This document shows positions 21,720-33,271 of a stretch of DNA of 64,000 bases, piece by piece. Location: the NCBI RefSeq assembly GCF_032062135.1, contig NC_092859.1, positions 51,895,193-51,959,192 of the forward strand. Reading direction: 5' to 3'. The stretch is from Pyxicephalus adspersus (lineage: Eukaryota > Chordata > Amphibia > Anura > Pyxicephalidae). The translations under genes and the position numbers were made by a program. The notes under the pieces were generated by a model. That model was given only the letters and a program-made list of their open reading frames with translations. It ran no database searches and was not told the origin of the DNA. Numbering within the stretch: the first letter of the stretch is position 1; every line of letters starts with the position of its first letter.

Positions 21720-23799
21720 AGTTGTGTACAGTTGAGCCTGTTAGCTACTCTTTGGATGCCATAGTTTTTTTGTTGACTCTGTAATTGTTTGCTGCTCTGT
21801 TCACTCACCGCGTGTGTGGTTGACACAATCTAATGTCCCTACCATAGTCATATGTCTTAAATACAGTTTAAGGTCAATTTTGTGAGGTAGCCACCAAATT
21901 CTTATCAACTAGATGTATTTAGACAATTATTGCAAGTGGTTGAAACCCACGGTGACGACACTCTTGTACTGTGCGGTGATGACCATGACCATGGCACCTA
22001 TTCCGTCTTTGGATAAGACGAGGGCCTTCTTTGATGTCTCCCAATCCTCCTAGGGACAAAGATGCAAAACAATTGTGGGCTCTACTGTCTCAACACTTAG
22101 TTGACTGCTGGAGTGAATTCCACCCAGCTAAGCATGATTATACGCACTTTTCTCATCAGCACCAACTTTTTTCCAGAACAGACCACATTTTGGTGGCTGC
22201 ATCCTCTCTCCCTCTAATCTCCTCCTGGAAAAAAGTGCCCATACCATGGTCTGACCATGATGCAATTTTAACATCCTTCCTTCTTATACCAGAAACCCTC
22301 TGGCTGTAATTGGTCCCCGAATGCCTCTCTTTTGAGTGACCCAGCCCTTTTCTAAAAAGTTCAATCATCACTACAACAATACTTTACATTGAACGCCACC
22401 CCTGACATCACCCCAGATATACTTTGGAATGGATATAAAGCAGTGATAATGGGCTGCCTTATACAATTGGCTTCCCAGCGCAAGATTAAGTATAACTCTC
22501 CTGACACCTGACAGCACTAAAAAATAAAAGAACTCATTTGGATCTGTGTTTAACTAATAAGTTCTTAAGAGAAAAATACAACATTCTGCCCAGTGAGATC
22601 TTCGTTTATCTGCAGATTAAGCATTCTGTGACTGAAACTTGAAAAAAATGAACCTAACCTGTTTTTACTCCCAAACCCTAAAGGTAATATAACGATAATT
22701 GACAGTTCTCTATTAGCAGCATCTAAACCACATGCCTATATGTTTAATTGGGAAACAGATCTACAAATGAAACTTGTTCCTGAGATGAGATGATGCCAAC
22801 TTACACAGCTAGATGCTCCCCCAATAGTAATGGCACGAGGCTACCTATGAATTATTAATGCATTAGTACATGGTACCTGCTAGGCTCGGCAGGTTTTTGG
22901 CTACTTCCTCTGAAAGTTTTTTTTAGAGGGTGCCCACTTAAGGTCACATTGTTTCACATCTGATGAGAGTGCCCAAGAATATGCAGATTCTGGATTGCTG
23001 TGTTTCAGCTTGTATACACGGTGCTAGGAAGATCCATTCCAAAAGACCCTAAGGTCGCTTTACTAAATGTTAAACCAGAACACTGTACTTTCTCCCAGTT
23101 CCACTTGTTACAGTAATTTTTTACTGCTGCTAAGCAGGTGTTGGCTAAGGCTTGAAGCTCAGCTATGCCAACGGTGGCTCAAGTAAAATGCAAAATGTCC
23201 TGGTATCTAGCCAATGAAAAAATATCTGCCATTCTGCACAACAAACATGATAAATTCCAGAGAATATGTGAACCATAAATTATACAGTATTTACCACCTG
23301 TTTTTGATTGGTCATTATTAATGATTTAAATCAAGGATCTGCAGCACGACATGTGAGAGAGAACTGCTGGTTCGCGGAGTAGGTTTCGATACCGCAGTTT
23401 TCTTTGCTTCACCCCAGCCAACCCCGTTCTCCCCCTCTGCCTTGTTCCCCACCACTCTGTGTGTTGTCTGCGTTCTTGTGTTTGATAGATTATAACATCA
23501 GGTTATACCAATATATCCCAGGTTATTTTCTGAAGACTGGTGGACTTCCACCATATTTTACCTTCTTTTTAATGCTGGGACATTACTTCTTCGTCTTTCA
23601 GAGACTCTATTTTGGATCCACATGGTAATTCCGTCACCTTAGGAAATCCCCATAATGTGCTTATTCTTGTTAGTTTTTGTATTGTTTCAGTATTTTCTTC
23701 TCTGTATTGTTTTTGTTTTTGAACATTGTATTTATGCCATCTATGTACTTTAGTTCAACTGTTCTTTGTTTCATGTCTAACCAATAAATTGAAAAACCA

Positions 23800-24640
23800 A
23801 TACAAATTTATTGAAACAGAAATTCTTAATGTTATGATGCTCCTAAAAACTATTAGTGCCCCTGGCCCTGAGACCCCCCTCAAAAAAAAAGGCTTATACA
23901 GTTTTAGTGTTTTCTCTAAACCAGGTAACGATACATCTTGGTTGCAAACTACTTACCTACTCCCCTCATAAAATATAAATAAAATATTATCTCTTTGGCC
24001 CAACTTCTTTCTAGCCTCCTATAGAAGGTTTAATTACTAACAGACAAGCACCAGACCGAACAAGAAGATCTACTAATCACATTTCCGTGGTGACTTAGGC
24101 CAGGACAGAAATGAAATGCTCTTTTTGATCTATATACAAAAAGCATTTGACAGCCCTATGGGTATACCTGTTTCATACTCTCACTAACGACACTGTTTGC
24201 TCTGCAGATGTTTGGAGGGTCCCAAACGCTTCTTACTACTGTCAGGCTGCACAGGTAGCTCAGCTCTTCTGTTCTTCATTGTTCTATAACAGACCCCATT
24301 TGGTAGGTTTGGAAGCCCTAGCCTGTCCATCATTTGCCTTTGAAGCAATCACGTGGATCCTAGCTCATTTGCCTTCTATGCACGTCTCTGAAAATGCCAA
24401 GTCTCAGTTTTTTACATATTGCCAATAACACTCATTTTTTGAACATAAAATTGCACAGAACCCTCCACCTTATACAATGACCCCTTTTGAAAGCTCATCC
24501 AGATTGTTGGAGGTTTATAAAGGTTAGATATTTGTGGTATACTCAGCTCTCTCCTCATTCTCCTTCAAGCTTACCTATACGACCTCAGGGAAAATTGATA
24601 TGGGAATACCCTGAGAGCTGGAGAAGTGGTGTAAGACAGC
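23800..24640 (+). mobile_element. L1-type LINE, reverse transcriptase fragment
   Basis: Fragments of RT motifs occur in shifting frames. They include a DRTRRS-like segment near 24055 equivalent to RQARDNTRR, IYKKHLTA near 24135 equivalent to DIQKAFDS, and C-terminal pieces such as KVRYLWYTQLSPHSP near 24520. The copy is heavily decayed and its limits are approximate. Confidence 0.5.
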
Positions 24641-25345
24641 CAGCAATCCTGCCTGGTTCAATTAAAGCAGAACATTACCATCTGTATGCTGATGACACTC
24701 AAATCTAACTGTCCACCTCTGACTTGTCTCCCTCAGTCCTCGATGAAACTCAACCTGAAAAAAACAGAACTTATTAACCCCCCCCTCCCCCCCACCCCCT
24801 CAAATTCCAAATTTTTCTAACTGTTAACAATACTGTTGTTTGTCCCAGGCACACTGTCCTGGCCTAAACTTTGATGCTGCCCTGTCATTTACCTCCCAAA
24901 TTCAGAACATTTTTAAGTCCTGTCACTTTCACCTGCGCAATATCTCCAAAATCTGCCCCTACCTGTGCCCAGAGACCACCAAACTCCTTGTACATGCTCT
25001 AATTATCTCTCTTATGGACTACTGCAACATCCTTCTCTCTAATATTCCAACCGACTAACCCGACTGTCCCCTCTACAATCTATTATGAATGCTTCAGCCA
25101 GACATTCCACCTTCCCACCACTCCTCTTCTACTGCATCTCTTTGTAGTTCTCTTCATTGGCTTCTGTTTCACCTCAGAATCAAATTCAAGTTCCTTGTGC
25201 TTTGCCTTCCAATCCCTCCACAGTCCTTGTCCCACTACCCTTTCTGACCTGGTGGAAAAATACACCCCTTGCCACTCTCTTCACTCTGCCAATGACCTAC
25301 TAATGCCATCCTCACTCATACCCTCTTTCACAAATACCTCTTCCT
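24640..25345 (+). mobile_element. L2-type LINE, reverse transcriptase fragment
   Basis: The + strand encodes HLYADDTQI at about 24680, the catalytic YADD box, then LNFDAALSFTSQIQN, HFHLRNISKICPYL and IISLMDYCN, and near 25190 LCFAFQSLHSPCP. These are L2 reverse transcriptase landmarks. Stops and shifts are present. A C-rich run lies at 24779-24800. The copy is cut by LTR sequence at about 25345. Confidence 0.85.
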
Positions 25346-25842
25346 CAAGTGCTGGTGTCTCTCTCCTGCGCATACGGGCAGTTCTGACCCTGGGCATGCC
25401 TGCTCTTCTAAGTTTTATCATTCTTGGCTATTTAGCTACTTTAGCTGTGTCTGTGGTTATCCCAGTTTCGTCTGTGCCTCCTGTTGCTTCCAATGTCTCC
25501 TTTGTTCCTTGTGTTGGCGGTGGCCCCTGTGTCACCATTGTCTATTTTTTGGATGCCTGGTATTTGACCCCTGGCTTGTGATCTGACCCCGCTTGCTTGC
25601 TGCCAGCCTCGACCCCGGCCTTCCTTGACAATTCTTCTGCTTAGTGATTTGATACGGTGTATCATACTGCCCTGGTATTCCCAAGGACTGCGACCTGGCA
25701 GTAACCAGCAGCGCAACATCCGTACCACTGGAGGCTCTGGAGAAGACTTGGTTACTGCTTAAACTCTACACCTTGGCTCTCCTCTGGGCTCACACCACTT
25801 CTGTGCAAGCCATAGCACCCCCTAGTGGCCCTGTCTCCTCAA
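25345..25842 (+). repeat. truncated 5' LTR of the chromovirus
   Basis: It is homologous to 17243-17775 in its first half and to the 3' part of the solo LTR at 12989-13687 in its second half (GGAGGCTCTGGAGAAGAC). Its left end is missing and fused to L2 sequence. The end near 25842 (AAGCGTGATA) approximates the CGTGACA seen in the other LTRs. Confidence 0.6.
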
Positions 25843-25984
25843 GCGTGATAGTTTGCACAAACTATGACTACACTCTCCCAGACCTCAGCAGATTCCAACC
25901 ACTCGCCCAGGAGGCCACCCATATCCAGGTGCTTTGTCAGCTTGGCATATGTAGCCATTAACTCAGCCTTTGGCTGCGAGCCTG

Positions 25985-26375
25985 AGAGGCACGCAAGAGA
26001 AATTTAATATGTTATGGGGTGGTTGGATTTACTATTGGGACACACTGGAGTTCAGGCGCCACCTGGATCTGAGCCTCTCAGGCTGAGGGAGGGGGGCCTG
26101 GAGTATCTCAGGTTACATTCACTTACCTGTTCTTTATAACACCCTTTGCAGCATCGATTGTCCGATGATGCTGATTTGCCTGTAACTACACCACGAGTAA
26201 CTTCTTTGTTTGTGTTATGATGTGATATATGCAATGCACCGGTCTTTGTTTCCCCATACTTACCATTGTTCAGTTTTTGTCTTACTCTGAGATTTTATTG
26301 TTTCTATCTATGTGGTTTTTATGTATTGTGTTCTTTTTTCCCAATAAAATAAAAATAAAGAATGTTTAAAAAAAA
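25985..26375 (+). mobile_element. L1-type LINE 3' end inserted in the chromovirus
   Basis: The last ORF2 codons (REKFNMLWGGW) are followed by a 3' UTR and CCAATAAAATAAAAATAAAG with an A-tail near 26340-26372. Gypsy pol sequence resumes right after, showing a 5'-truncated L1 insertion. Confidence 0.6.
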
Positions 26376-26599
26376 CTCAACCTTTGAGCATCTCTGTGGT
26401 AGATGGTAATCCTCACTCATTGGGACTTATCTGCTTCCAGATGAAACCTATATGTCTGTTGGTGTGCTTCAACATGAGACCATCATTTTTCTTGTTCTTC
26501 CTCAGGCCAGCTCTACAGTCATCCTGGGACTCCCATAGCTTTAACATATTCTCCTGTGCCTGATTGGTCTACTCCTGAGGTATTGGCTTGAGGTCACTC

Positions 26600-27360
26600 T
26601 AAATGCCTGGCCAAGCTCATGCCTATCAGGCCTCTTGCTTTCTAAACTCCTGAAGTTGCTCCGTCCATTCCAAGTCAGTATGGATTTCCAGGATGTCTTC
26701 TCTAAGCCCAATCCTGAACAGCTACCTCCCCACCGGCCTTACGACTGTGCAATAGACCTCATTACTAATTCCACATCTCCCATGGGTGGAGTGTACCTCT
26801 CCACAAACCAGGGCTATGACAGGATAATTGCCAGAGAGGGTTAATACCCAAGTCCTCTTCTCCTGCAGGGTTCTTCTTTGTACAGAAGAAAGATGGGACA
26901 GTTTGACCTTCTATAGCCTTCGGGGCACACAGATCTTTACTAAGCTAGACCTCTGAGGAGATTTTACCTAATTCAGATCAAGGAGGGGGATGAATGAAAG
27001 ACAGAGTTTAATACCAGAGATGGATATTACAAGTATCTTGTGATGCCCTTTAGTTCCTGTAATGCTCCTACTGTTTTTCTAAAGTTTGTGAATTACATTT
27101 TTTGTGACCTGTTATACATCATGTTGTGGTTTACCTGGATGACATCCTGATTTTTTCCCCTGATTTGCCCACTCAGAGATTGCATGTTTGTTTAGTCCTA
27201 CAACGGCTCTGAGACAACGGACTATATGCAAAGGCTTGTTTGAACTCCCCCAAGTCCCCCTTTCTGTGCTACATTGTTTCCAAAGAGGTCCTCCCTATGG
27301 ATCCTGAAAAGGTTGCAGCTATTTTTAACTATTTTTGTCTGTGCTCAAATAAAGACTGGC
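26600..27360 (+). pseudogene. chromovirus reverse transcriptase relic
   Basis: The + strand encodes FQDVFSKPNPEQLPPHRPYD and CAIDL, the conserved entry to Ty3/gypsy reverse transcriptase, then QIKEGD and [14 protein letters not shown] in another frame. A further piece matches the connection region (EKVAAIFNY). The catalytic YxDD is represented by a shifted FTWMTS near 27136. Several frameshifts make it inactive, and RNase H is missing. Confidence 0.75.
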
Positions 27361-28130
27361 ACCTGCAACCCAGCAGGCCAGCTTCTTCCACTACCTGTTC
27401 CCACAGAACCTTGGTGTCATCTATCTATGAATTTCATCACTGATCTACCTCCTTCTGATGCTTGTATGGTTACTTAGGTGGTTGTGAATCGCTTTTTTAA
27501 AATGGCCCATTTTGTACCTCTTCTGGCTTTGGTGCCAAACTTTGTTCAAGAAATTTTTCAGCTTCATGGTAAGCCCACTCGTATTGTGTCAGATTGTAGG
27601 GTGCAATTTACTTGCCATTTCTGACAAGGCTTCTGCAAATACCTGGACTATTCTGTGGAGTTTTCCTTAGCTTAGCACCCACAAACCAATGGGCAGACGG
27701 AAAGGGTCAAGCAGTGCTTGGAACAATACTTTCGAGCCCTTTTATCTGCCCACAATAATCATGTCTGCACCAGCACCAAGGTGTCTCCATTTTTCATTCT
27801 CTACTGCAAACATCCTCGCCTTGCATCTCCTATACTCTACTCTGCCAAAGTACCCGCATACTGTGCCCTGCAAGGGGACTTCAACTGTATTTCGAATTCA
27901 ACCTCAGAGCACCTAGAGCAGTCAGCTGTCCGCTACAAAAAGTTTGCTGATTAGCGTCGCCGTAAGGTGGCTCTTCTCCAGTTTGGGGACTGGCTCCAGG
28001 ATGAAGACTGGCTCTACAAGGAATATTCATTGCAGGGTGCTTTCTCTGAAGTTTCCTGTCATTTCTGCCAACGTTAACCCAGATTGTTATAAGCTACGCC
28101 TTCCTCCACATCTCAAGCTGCCCAAGGCTT
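27360..28130 (+). pseudogene. chromovirus integrase relic
   Basis: [11 protein letters not shown] with VVVNRFFKMAHFVPL, then GKPTRIVSDC, HPQTNGQTERVKQCLEQYFR and SPFFILYCKHP, follow the integrase core from the first catalytic Asp to the region past the catalytic Glu. In-frame stops occur at 27477 and nearby positions. The N-terminal zinc-binding domain was lost in the deletion. Confidence 0.8.
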
Positions 28131-28337
28131 TCCATGTGTCTCTGCTTAAGCTGTTGGTCATCAATTGCTTTTCTCGTGCCTCTTCGCTGGCTACTTCTGC
28201 AGCTAATTCTGTTGAAGTTGAAGTCCATCAAATTTTGGATTCCAAAATGTCTCACAATAGGCTTATGTACCCAATTGACTGGAAAGGTTTTAGTACAGAG
28301 GAGAGATCATAGGTTCCAGCTGCAGATACCCCATTAC
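28130..28337 (+). pseudogene. chromodomain at the integrase C-terminus
   Basis: The frame ending at 28312 encodes VEVHQILDSKMSHNRLMYPI followed by DWKGFSTEERS, the signature of the chromodomain that ends chromovirus integrases (usual form VEEILDSRxxRGxLQYLVxWKGYxxEExSWE). The final Trp is beyond a stop. It is retroelement-derived, not a host CBX protein. Confidence 0.75.
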
Positions 28338-28480
28338 TTGTCACGGACGCTGCCATAGTGCCACTCCCCATACCTTGTCATAGACAGACCTATCTGTCCC
28401 AGCACATGTGCAGTGCTGGGTAGCGGACACGTGGGTAGCTCTCCTACTGCAGCCTCCACCGCAAGTCTTATCAGAAAACT

Positions 28481-28830
28481 ATTTTAATCCTTCACAACCT
28501 TCACTAATACATCTGGTTAGTACTTTATAACACTTTTTATCATTATATTCTCCAAGATTCCATCAATTACTTGCCCTTGTCTAATTTATCTAGCCTAGTT
28601 TATCACTCGTAAATGGGTTCAATGTAATATATGCACACTTTAAAGACTTCAGTATTAGAATTTTAACTACACATTAATTCCTGACAATAAAATACTTTAA
28701 AAGTGATCATAGCTTCATACAGAGGTTTAAATGAACAGTCAAAATGTAGAAACATAGTATTCAACTGATGATTTCTACTTGAAATCAACAACCACATCAA
28801 TTTGAAGATTATAATCAAAATGGATTTATT
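28481..28830. other. intronic stretch, nothing recognised
   Basis: AT-rich sequence without coding similarity or element ends. Confidence 0.35.
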
Positions 28831-28837
28831 TCACAAA

Positions 28838-29525
28838 GATATTGGTAGTAGTAACGGCACTGATAATTTTATTTAAGACATTTAAACAGGAATCAAATGT
28901 GCCATATTCTAACATAGCATTCCTATATTTAGTTGTCTACAGTCTTACAACTATGATTTGACGCGGACGTGGACCAGTAGGGGTAGACACAGCAGTCTCA
29001 ATATTAGCATACCCAAGGAACTTAATCTTTGAAGAAAGACTTCCTTTCAGAGTGGATCTGCATACAGTTCCATGCATTTTCATATTTTATATCAAGAAAA
29101 TGGAGGTTGTGACAAATTGAGAAGCAAACAATACATTTCATCCTGGGTATGCTAAGACTGTCCTGCTGCTTTGAGTCCGCGTTCTGCCTTCATCGATTGC
29201 TGTCTCCCATACATGTTTAGATTGATACCATCGGAGGAGGTGCTTTTACTTAAAGAAGTGTTGTTAACAGAAGTCTCTTTACTGATTCCTGATGAAGCAG
29301 ATGAAAAAGTCAGCAAAACACATTGAATGTCCAATACAGTTGTGAGACTGTAGAAAACTCAATCTTTTGTTCTATGTTTTATAAACTTAAGTGGAGTGTT
29401 TTAAATATAGGAATGATATGTTAGAATATGGAACATTTAATACCAGTTTTAATGTCCTAAATAAAAGTTAAGTTTTTTGTTATCAGTGCCGTTAAAGTCC
29501 CATTCCTACTACCAATATCTTTGGG
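28838..29525. repeat. foldback element, possible Penelope-like termini
   Basis: The left arm 28838-28965 (ATTGGTAGTAGTAACGGCACTGATAA, TGCCATATTCTAACATAGCATTC, CTACAGTCTTACAACTATGA) is an imperfect reverse complement of 29345-29525. The right arm has an extra insertion of about 45 bp. A second inner pair (TAGCATACCCAAGG near 29008 and CCTGGGTATGCTAAGACTGTCC near 29142) nests within it. A hammerhead-like motif lies at 29286-29325. Confidence 0.55.
29286..29325 (+). other. degenerate hammerhead-ribozyme-like motif
   Basis: CCTGATGAAGC provides the CUGANGA box, and GTCAGCAAAACACATTG resembles the second box (GAAAC plus cleavage side) in degenerate form. Penelope-like elements are known to carry minimal type I hammerheads in their terminal repeats. 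The GAAA box is altered to AAAA, so activity is unlikely. Confidence 0.3.
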
Positions 29526-29529
29526 AAAT

Positions 29530-30590
29530 GTTAGCTACAATAGCTGGGATGTGGCACATATATCTGAATGTTTAAACAAGGGTATTACCCTGACCATGTC
29601 AATATCTTGAATCCAAAATGGATTTATACAGCAAAGTATACATCTCACTATATAGGATTGTTAAAAGCAATTTTAACATGCCACTGAAGTTTGAATCGGC
29701 TTGGACGCAACAGCAGCAGGAGTACATATAAGTACATATAAGTCTGCTATCATAGAGAACATATGTCCTCCAAGCTCATCAGATGATCTTCTTGAAGGCA
29801 GAGAGAAAGAAACATTACAAAACAGATGTTAATAAAGCAGGGGGACCGAATTACTTCTATTTACGCTATATTCATAAACAGAACCTAACTATTGGCACAC
29901 ACTCGGCAACTCCAGTTCTGTCATTGGTCTTAGAAACAACCTTTGAATTTACAACTTGTGTGGCCTTTATTTCCACCTTAAGAAACTCTATCATTTATGT
30001 CAGGTAGGATATTTGTGACATGGCCCATTGGCCATTCATTCAGTTTCAATGGTTTTTCAGAGACAAAGCATTTCCTTTTCAGGATGTTTAGTCTGTCTGA
30101 TTGCCACGTTTTCCCAGAAGATCTTGGATAGGCTCTAAACCTGTCTCCACTGCTGGTTACAGGAATCTTGCCATTGAAAGTTACAGAAGCTACAGGATAG
30201 GATGCAAACTGATAGGTTAACTGGGATTGATTTTTTGGTTTTCAGGATCGGTTGAGACTGGTATCAAGGACCTTGAATGTATTCTCTTCAAGCAGGCCAC
30301 TGCAGGTATACCTTCAATAAGTTTGCACATACATATGTCCTCCCTGTGGTGGTATTTCAACATTTTACATACATCTTCTTTAGATTGTCTGTCTATTAGC
30401 CCTAGACTTAGGGCTATATTGAATATTAGAATATTGTTTACTTTTGTTTCCAAGCTTTAATGCGGACGCTTTCCCTGTATGATGTCTGGCACTTGCAAAA
30501 CCCAGAGGACTGAGAATATAATTTTTTTTCTCTGAATTACTTGATAATCCTGCTCTTCGGGTTCCCTCCATCTCGTAAATAGGGCACATC
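29530..30590. other. unclassified intronic stretch
   Basis: Open frames of 70-78 codons on both strands show no recognisable motif. A local duplication AGTACATATA occurs twice at about 29721-29742. Confidence 0.3.
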
Positions 30591-32090
30591 AACTGGTAAG
30601 ATCATGCGCCAGTCTTCTTGAATGTCGCTCTATGAAGCGCTCCTAGGAGGAGCTGTCATTTAAAGCTCAATGATTATCTCTCTAAATATAGCCCCACTAA
30701 GCCAGAATTTCAACTGGAGCTTGATAGATGTTTTTGGGAGAATTTAAATTTGGTCTCTCAGACATCTACTCTTTGGGAGGTTCATAAGGTAGTCCTTTAT
30801 GGGCATTGTACAAAGAAAGCCACCAGGCAAAAGTTAGATAAAACCGCCACAAAATCCCAATTAGAGACTGCCTTGATAGGGCTAGAGTGGGATATGGCTG
30901 AGTGTCCTTCACTTTTGATTCTTTGGAATCAAAAAGGGTGGTGGAAACACGTAGCCTCATTTGGGAACCTGATATTGATAGGGTTGAGAAAATCACTGGT
31001 AAACACTCATCGGTGTTATTATGATAAAGGTAATAAAGCTAACTTGCTGTTGGCTTGGATAGCTAGATACCAGGCTGCTGCTGCCCCTAATGCAGATAAT
31101 AATGCAGAGGCTTTATACAGTTTGACCAGGACAACATAGCCAGAGGTTCAAGAAATCCATAAAAGATTACCTTTCCTCATGCACTTTGCCCACTTTGTCT
31201 TCATTAGCAGTAGATTTACTTAACTATCCATAAATCCAGAGGAGGTTTATGTTAAAGGGACTGCCTTCTCATAAAGCTCCTTCCATATTTTTATTATAAG
31301 ACTTTTACCCCAGTACTTGTTCTTTACCTAACCTCCCTCTTTAATTGATTAATGGAAGATAGGGCAATTCCTTCCTTCTTATAATAAAGTTTTTCTAAAG
31401 CCAGGTTTAAAACCATGCCCCACTCAATTTCGAACTAGAAATGTTCACCAGGATCTTGGCCATCTGTCTTATTGATGCCATCAAAAGGCTTGAGCAGGGG
31501 GTGCTTATATTTAGCCTGGATGCAGAAAAAAAACCCCAAGCTTTATACTCTTCCCTCAAGGTGGATGTTAAATTTCCCCATGTGAAGTCACCATTTATAC
31601 ACAATAAAATAGTACACACCAGAGTTGTCCTTTACCTCCCCTGTTTGCTGTCTGTGTTGAATGTTTGGTTTTAAGAATCAAACAGCATCCTGATATCCCT
31701 ATGGTTTCCATTGTGTTGGAGATCTAAATAATCGCTTTGTACGGAGGTGATATATTGTCCCCCGCTTACCCCTATTAGTTTACCATGTCTTCACCACACC
31801 TTGAATTAATATGGCACCCTGTTGGGCTATAAAAGTTACCCTAGTAAAATTGTCCTGTTCCTTAATTATTCTTCTGCCACCCTCCAGGCACTACAGCAGA
31901 ATTATCATTGAAGAACTGACTGTATTAAATATTTAGGTGTATTTCTTACTCCATCCTGCTGTATCATATGCTATATAAACATAATAATTACATATAATTA
32001 CTCTAGGATTTTAGCAATCTAAGTTTCTTCCTCCATACCTAGGCTTAGTAATGTCAAGCCCACATCAATACAATTAAAAATTGAGAACAA
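30590..32090 (+). mobile_element. L1-type LINE, endonuclease end to reverse transcriptase
   Basis: The + strand encodes DHAPVFLNVAL (endonuclease end), then TLWEVHKVVLYGH, RCYYDKGNKANLLLAWIARY, SLDAEKK and, in shifting frames, CPLPPLFAV, QHPDIP and ALYGGD. These are the order and landmarks of L1 ORF2 from the linker into reverse transcriptase. Multiple stops are present, and the palm region is partly deleted. Confidence 0.82.
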
Positions 32091-32094
32091 AGAG

Positions 32095-32640
32095 AAGCTG
32101 GGGTTTTCTGGCAGACAAATTTGTATTGAAAATCACAAACACATAAGCATTAAAGAATAAGGATCTGTAACAGAGATAGACCCATATACATCATGTAGTG
32201 GGTTGGTTCCTATTGAGTATTCATAGGGTACACGACCACAAAATATAAAGTAAAGAGCCTAGATTTTTGGAGAAGTATGAAAACATAGCATTTCTAATGC
32301 TTTCGCCTCTTGGCTTCCTCAGGGGTATTTATGAGAATGTTAGATACTGTTACAAGAAACACTTTATCATATGTAATATCGAATAAACCCAAATCTAGAT
32401 AAACAAGTGTCTATTTAGGAAATGAATATTGTGAGCTTTGTGGTTATTTTGTAAATATTGTATTTATAATCAGTGTGGTAGGTGATTGGAGTGAATAGAC
32501 TAGCAGTATAATGTTTAAAGTGTCCAGAGATTGTGGCATATGTCCTAAAATGATAGGAGTAAAAAGCAACAATGTAGTACTAGGTCAAAAGGGTAAAAAA
32601 AATGCATATGAAAATAATAGTAGGATTGCAGGCTTATTAG
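32095..32640 (-). mobile_element. possible Penelope-like terminal region
   Basis: On the minus strand at about 32330-32295 the sequence CTGAGGAAGCCAAGAGGCGA followed by AAGC has the composition of a hammerhead core, as in Penelope-like termini of fishes and frogs. The rest of the stretch has no coding similarity. Limits are arbitrary. Confidence 0.3.
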
Positions 32641-33085
32641 ATAGGGAGTTACCCTTGCATTTTTAGGGAGCTATGTATCATAATGCATAAATGGAGATTA
32701 AGGTCTTTTTTTTTCTTTGGACATATTGCTCTGATTGAGATGTCCATTTTACCTAGGCTTCTTTACTGGTTTGAGATTCTACTGGTCTGTGCTCTGCTTA
32801 AACATTTTCAGTTGTATGTGCTGAACTTTATCTTGGCGTATAAGAACCAATGCTCTTTTAGGATCTCCACAGGATCTTCTTTGAAGGGTATTGGCATCAC
32901 TTAAGGCGCAGAGTCTATGTGACACAAAGTCTTTAACAGGGCACCCCACCCAAGGGGTGGTGAGCCAGTAGCCTAGAGGCCACTTGGCTCTTTGCTGCTA
33001 AATGTCACCAGGTCATGACCCTTATGGCTAACTGGACCAGCCTTATTCTGGAAACAGGCAGTAGGCCAATGCAGTCCTCGTCCAA
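32641..33085. other. unclassified stretch
   Basis: No similarity was recognised. CACCCCACCCAAGGGGTGGTGAG at 32943-32965 forms a short palindrome. Confidence 0.3.
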
Positions 33086-33089
33086 GTAA

Positions 33090-33271
33090 GGATTAGAGCA
33101 GGCAGCAGAGAAGCATTGTCACAATCTAAGTACAGGTCTTGGTAGGTGGCAGACAAATGTAATCAGGGTCCAGGCAAAGGTCAGGGCAGGCAGAAGGCAA
33201 GTGTGGTCAAGATTCAGGCACATGTCAGGGCAGGCAGCAGACAAACATGGCCAGGTCCAGGCACAGGTCAG
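33090..33271. repeat. tandem repeat, about 45-bp unit, four copies
   Basis: Units contain AGGTCAGGGCAGGCAGxAGxC and AATGTGGTCAGGxxCCAGGCA and repeat at roughly 33090, 33135, 33179 and 33223. The composition resembles the leader or LTR region of vertebrate gypsy elements in antisense. The open frame on the minus strand is repeat-derived. Confidence 0.6.

Larger units (their letters stand above)
19410..23790 (+). mobile_element. L1-type LINE with nested solo LTR and piggyBac MITE
   Basis: CAGTCAAGATGGCCAC near 19431 marks the ORF1 start. ORF1 (19438-20343) has a coiled coil, a WGIPES motif of the RRM and a C-terminal domain with HYYRTKDTLLKTAREGD and QCGFPFKIIFTY. The inter-ORF region is cut by a solo LTR (20706-21296) and a MITE (21372-21719). 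Endonuclease follows at 21840-22310 (QLDVFRQLLQVVETHGDDTL, PWSDHDAIL), then the linker to reverse transcriptase, a deletion, and the ORF2 C-terminus near 22900-23260. A polyadenylation-like CCAATAAATTG lies at 23783. All frames are broken. Confidence 0.78.
25345..28480 (+). mobile_element. Ty3/gypsy chromovirus, decayed, with an L1 insertion
   Basis: The 5' LTR remnant (25345-25842) is followed by leader and gag-like sequence to about 25985. An L1 3' end is inserted at 25985-26375. Then come pol (26600-28310) and the start of the 3' LTR at 28338 (TGTCACGGACGCTGCC). Pol order is reverse transcriptase, integrase, chromodomain. A large deletion joins the reverse transcriptase finger and palm region directly to integrase at about 27360. 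Stops are frequent. Confidence 0.8.

Noticed and set aside
28200..28312. Possible host chromodomain protein exon
   Set aside because: It is fused to integrase sequence upstream and followed by an LTR start, with in-frame stops.
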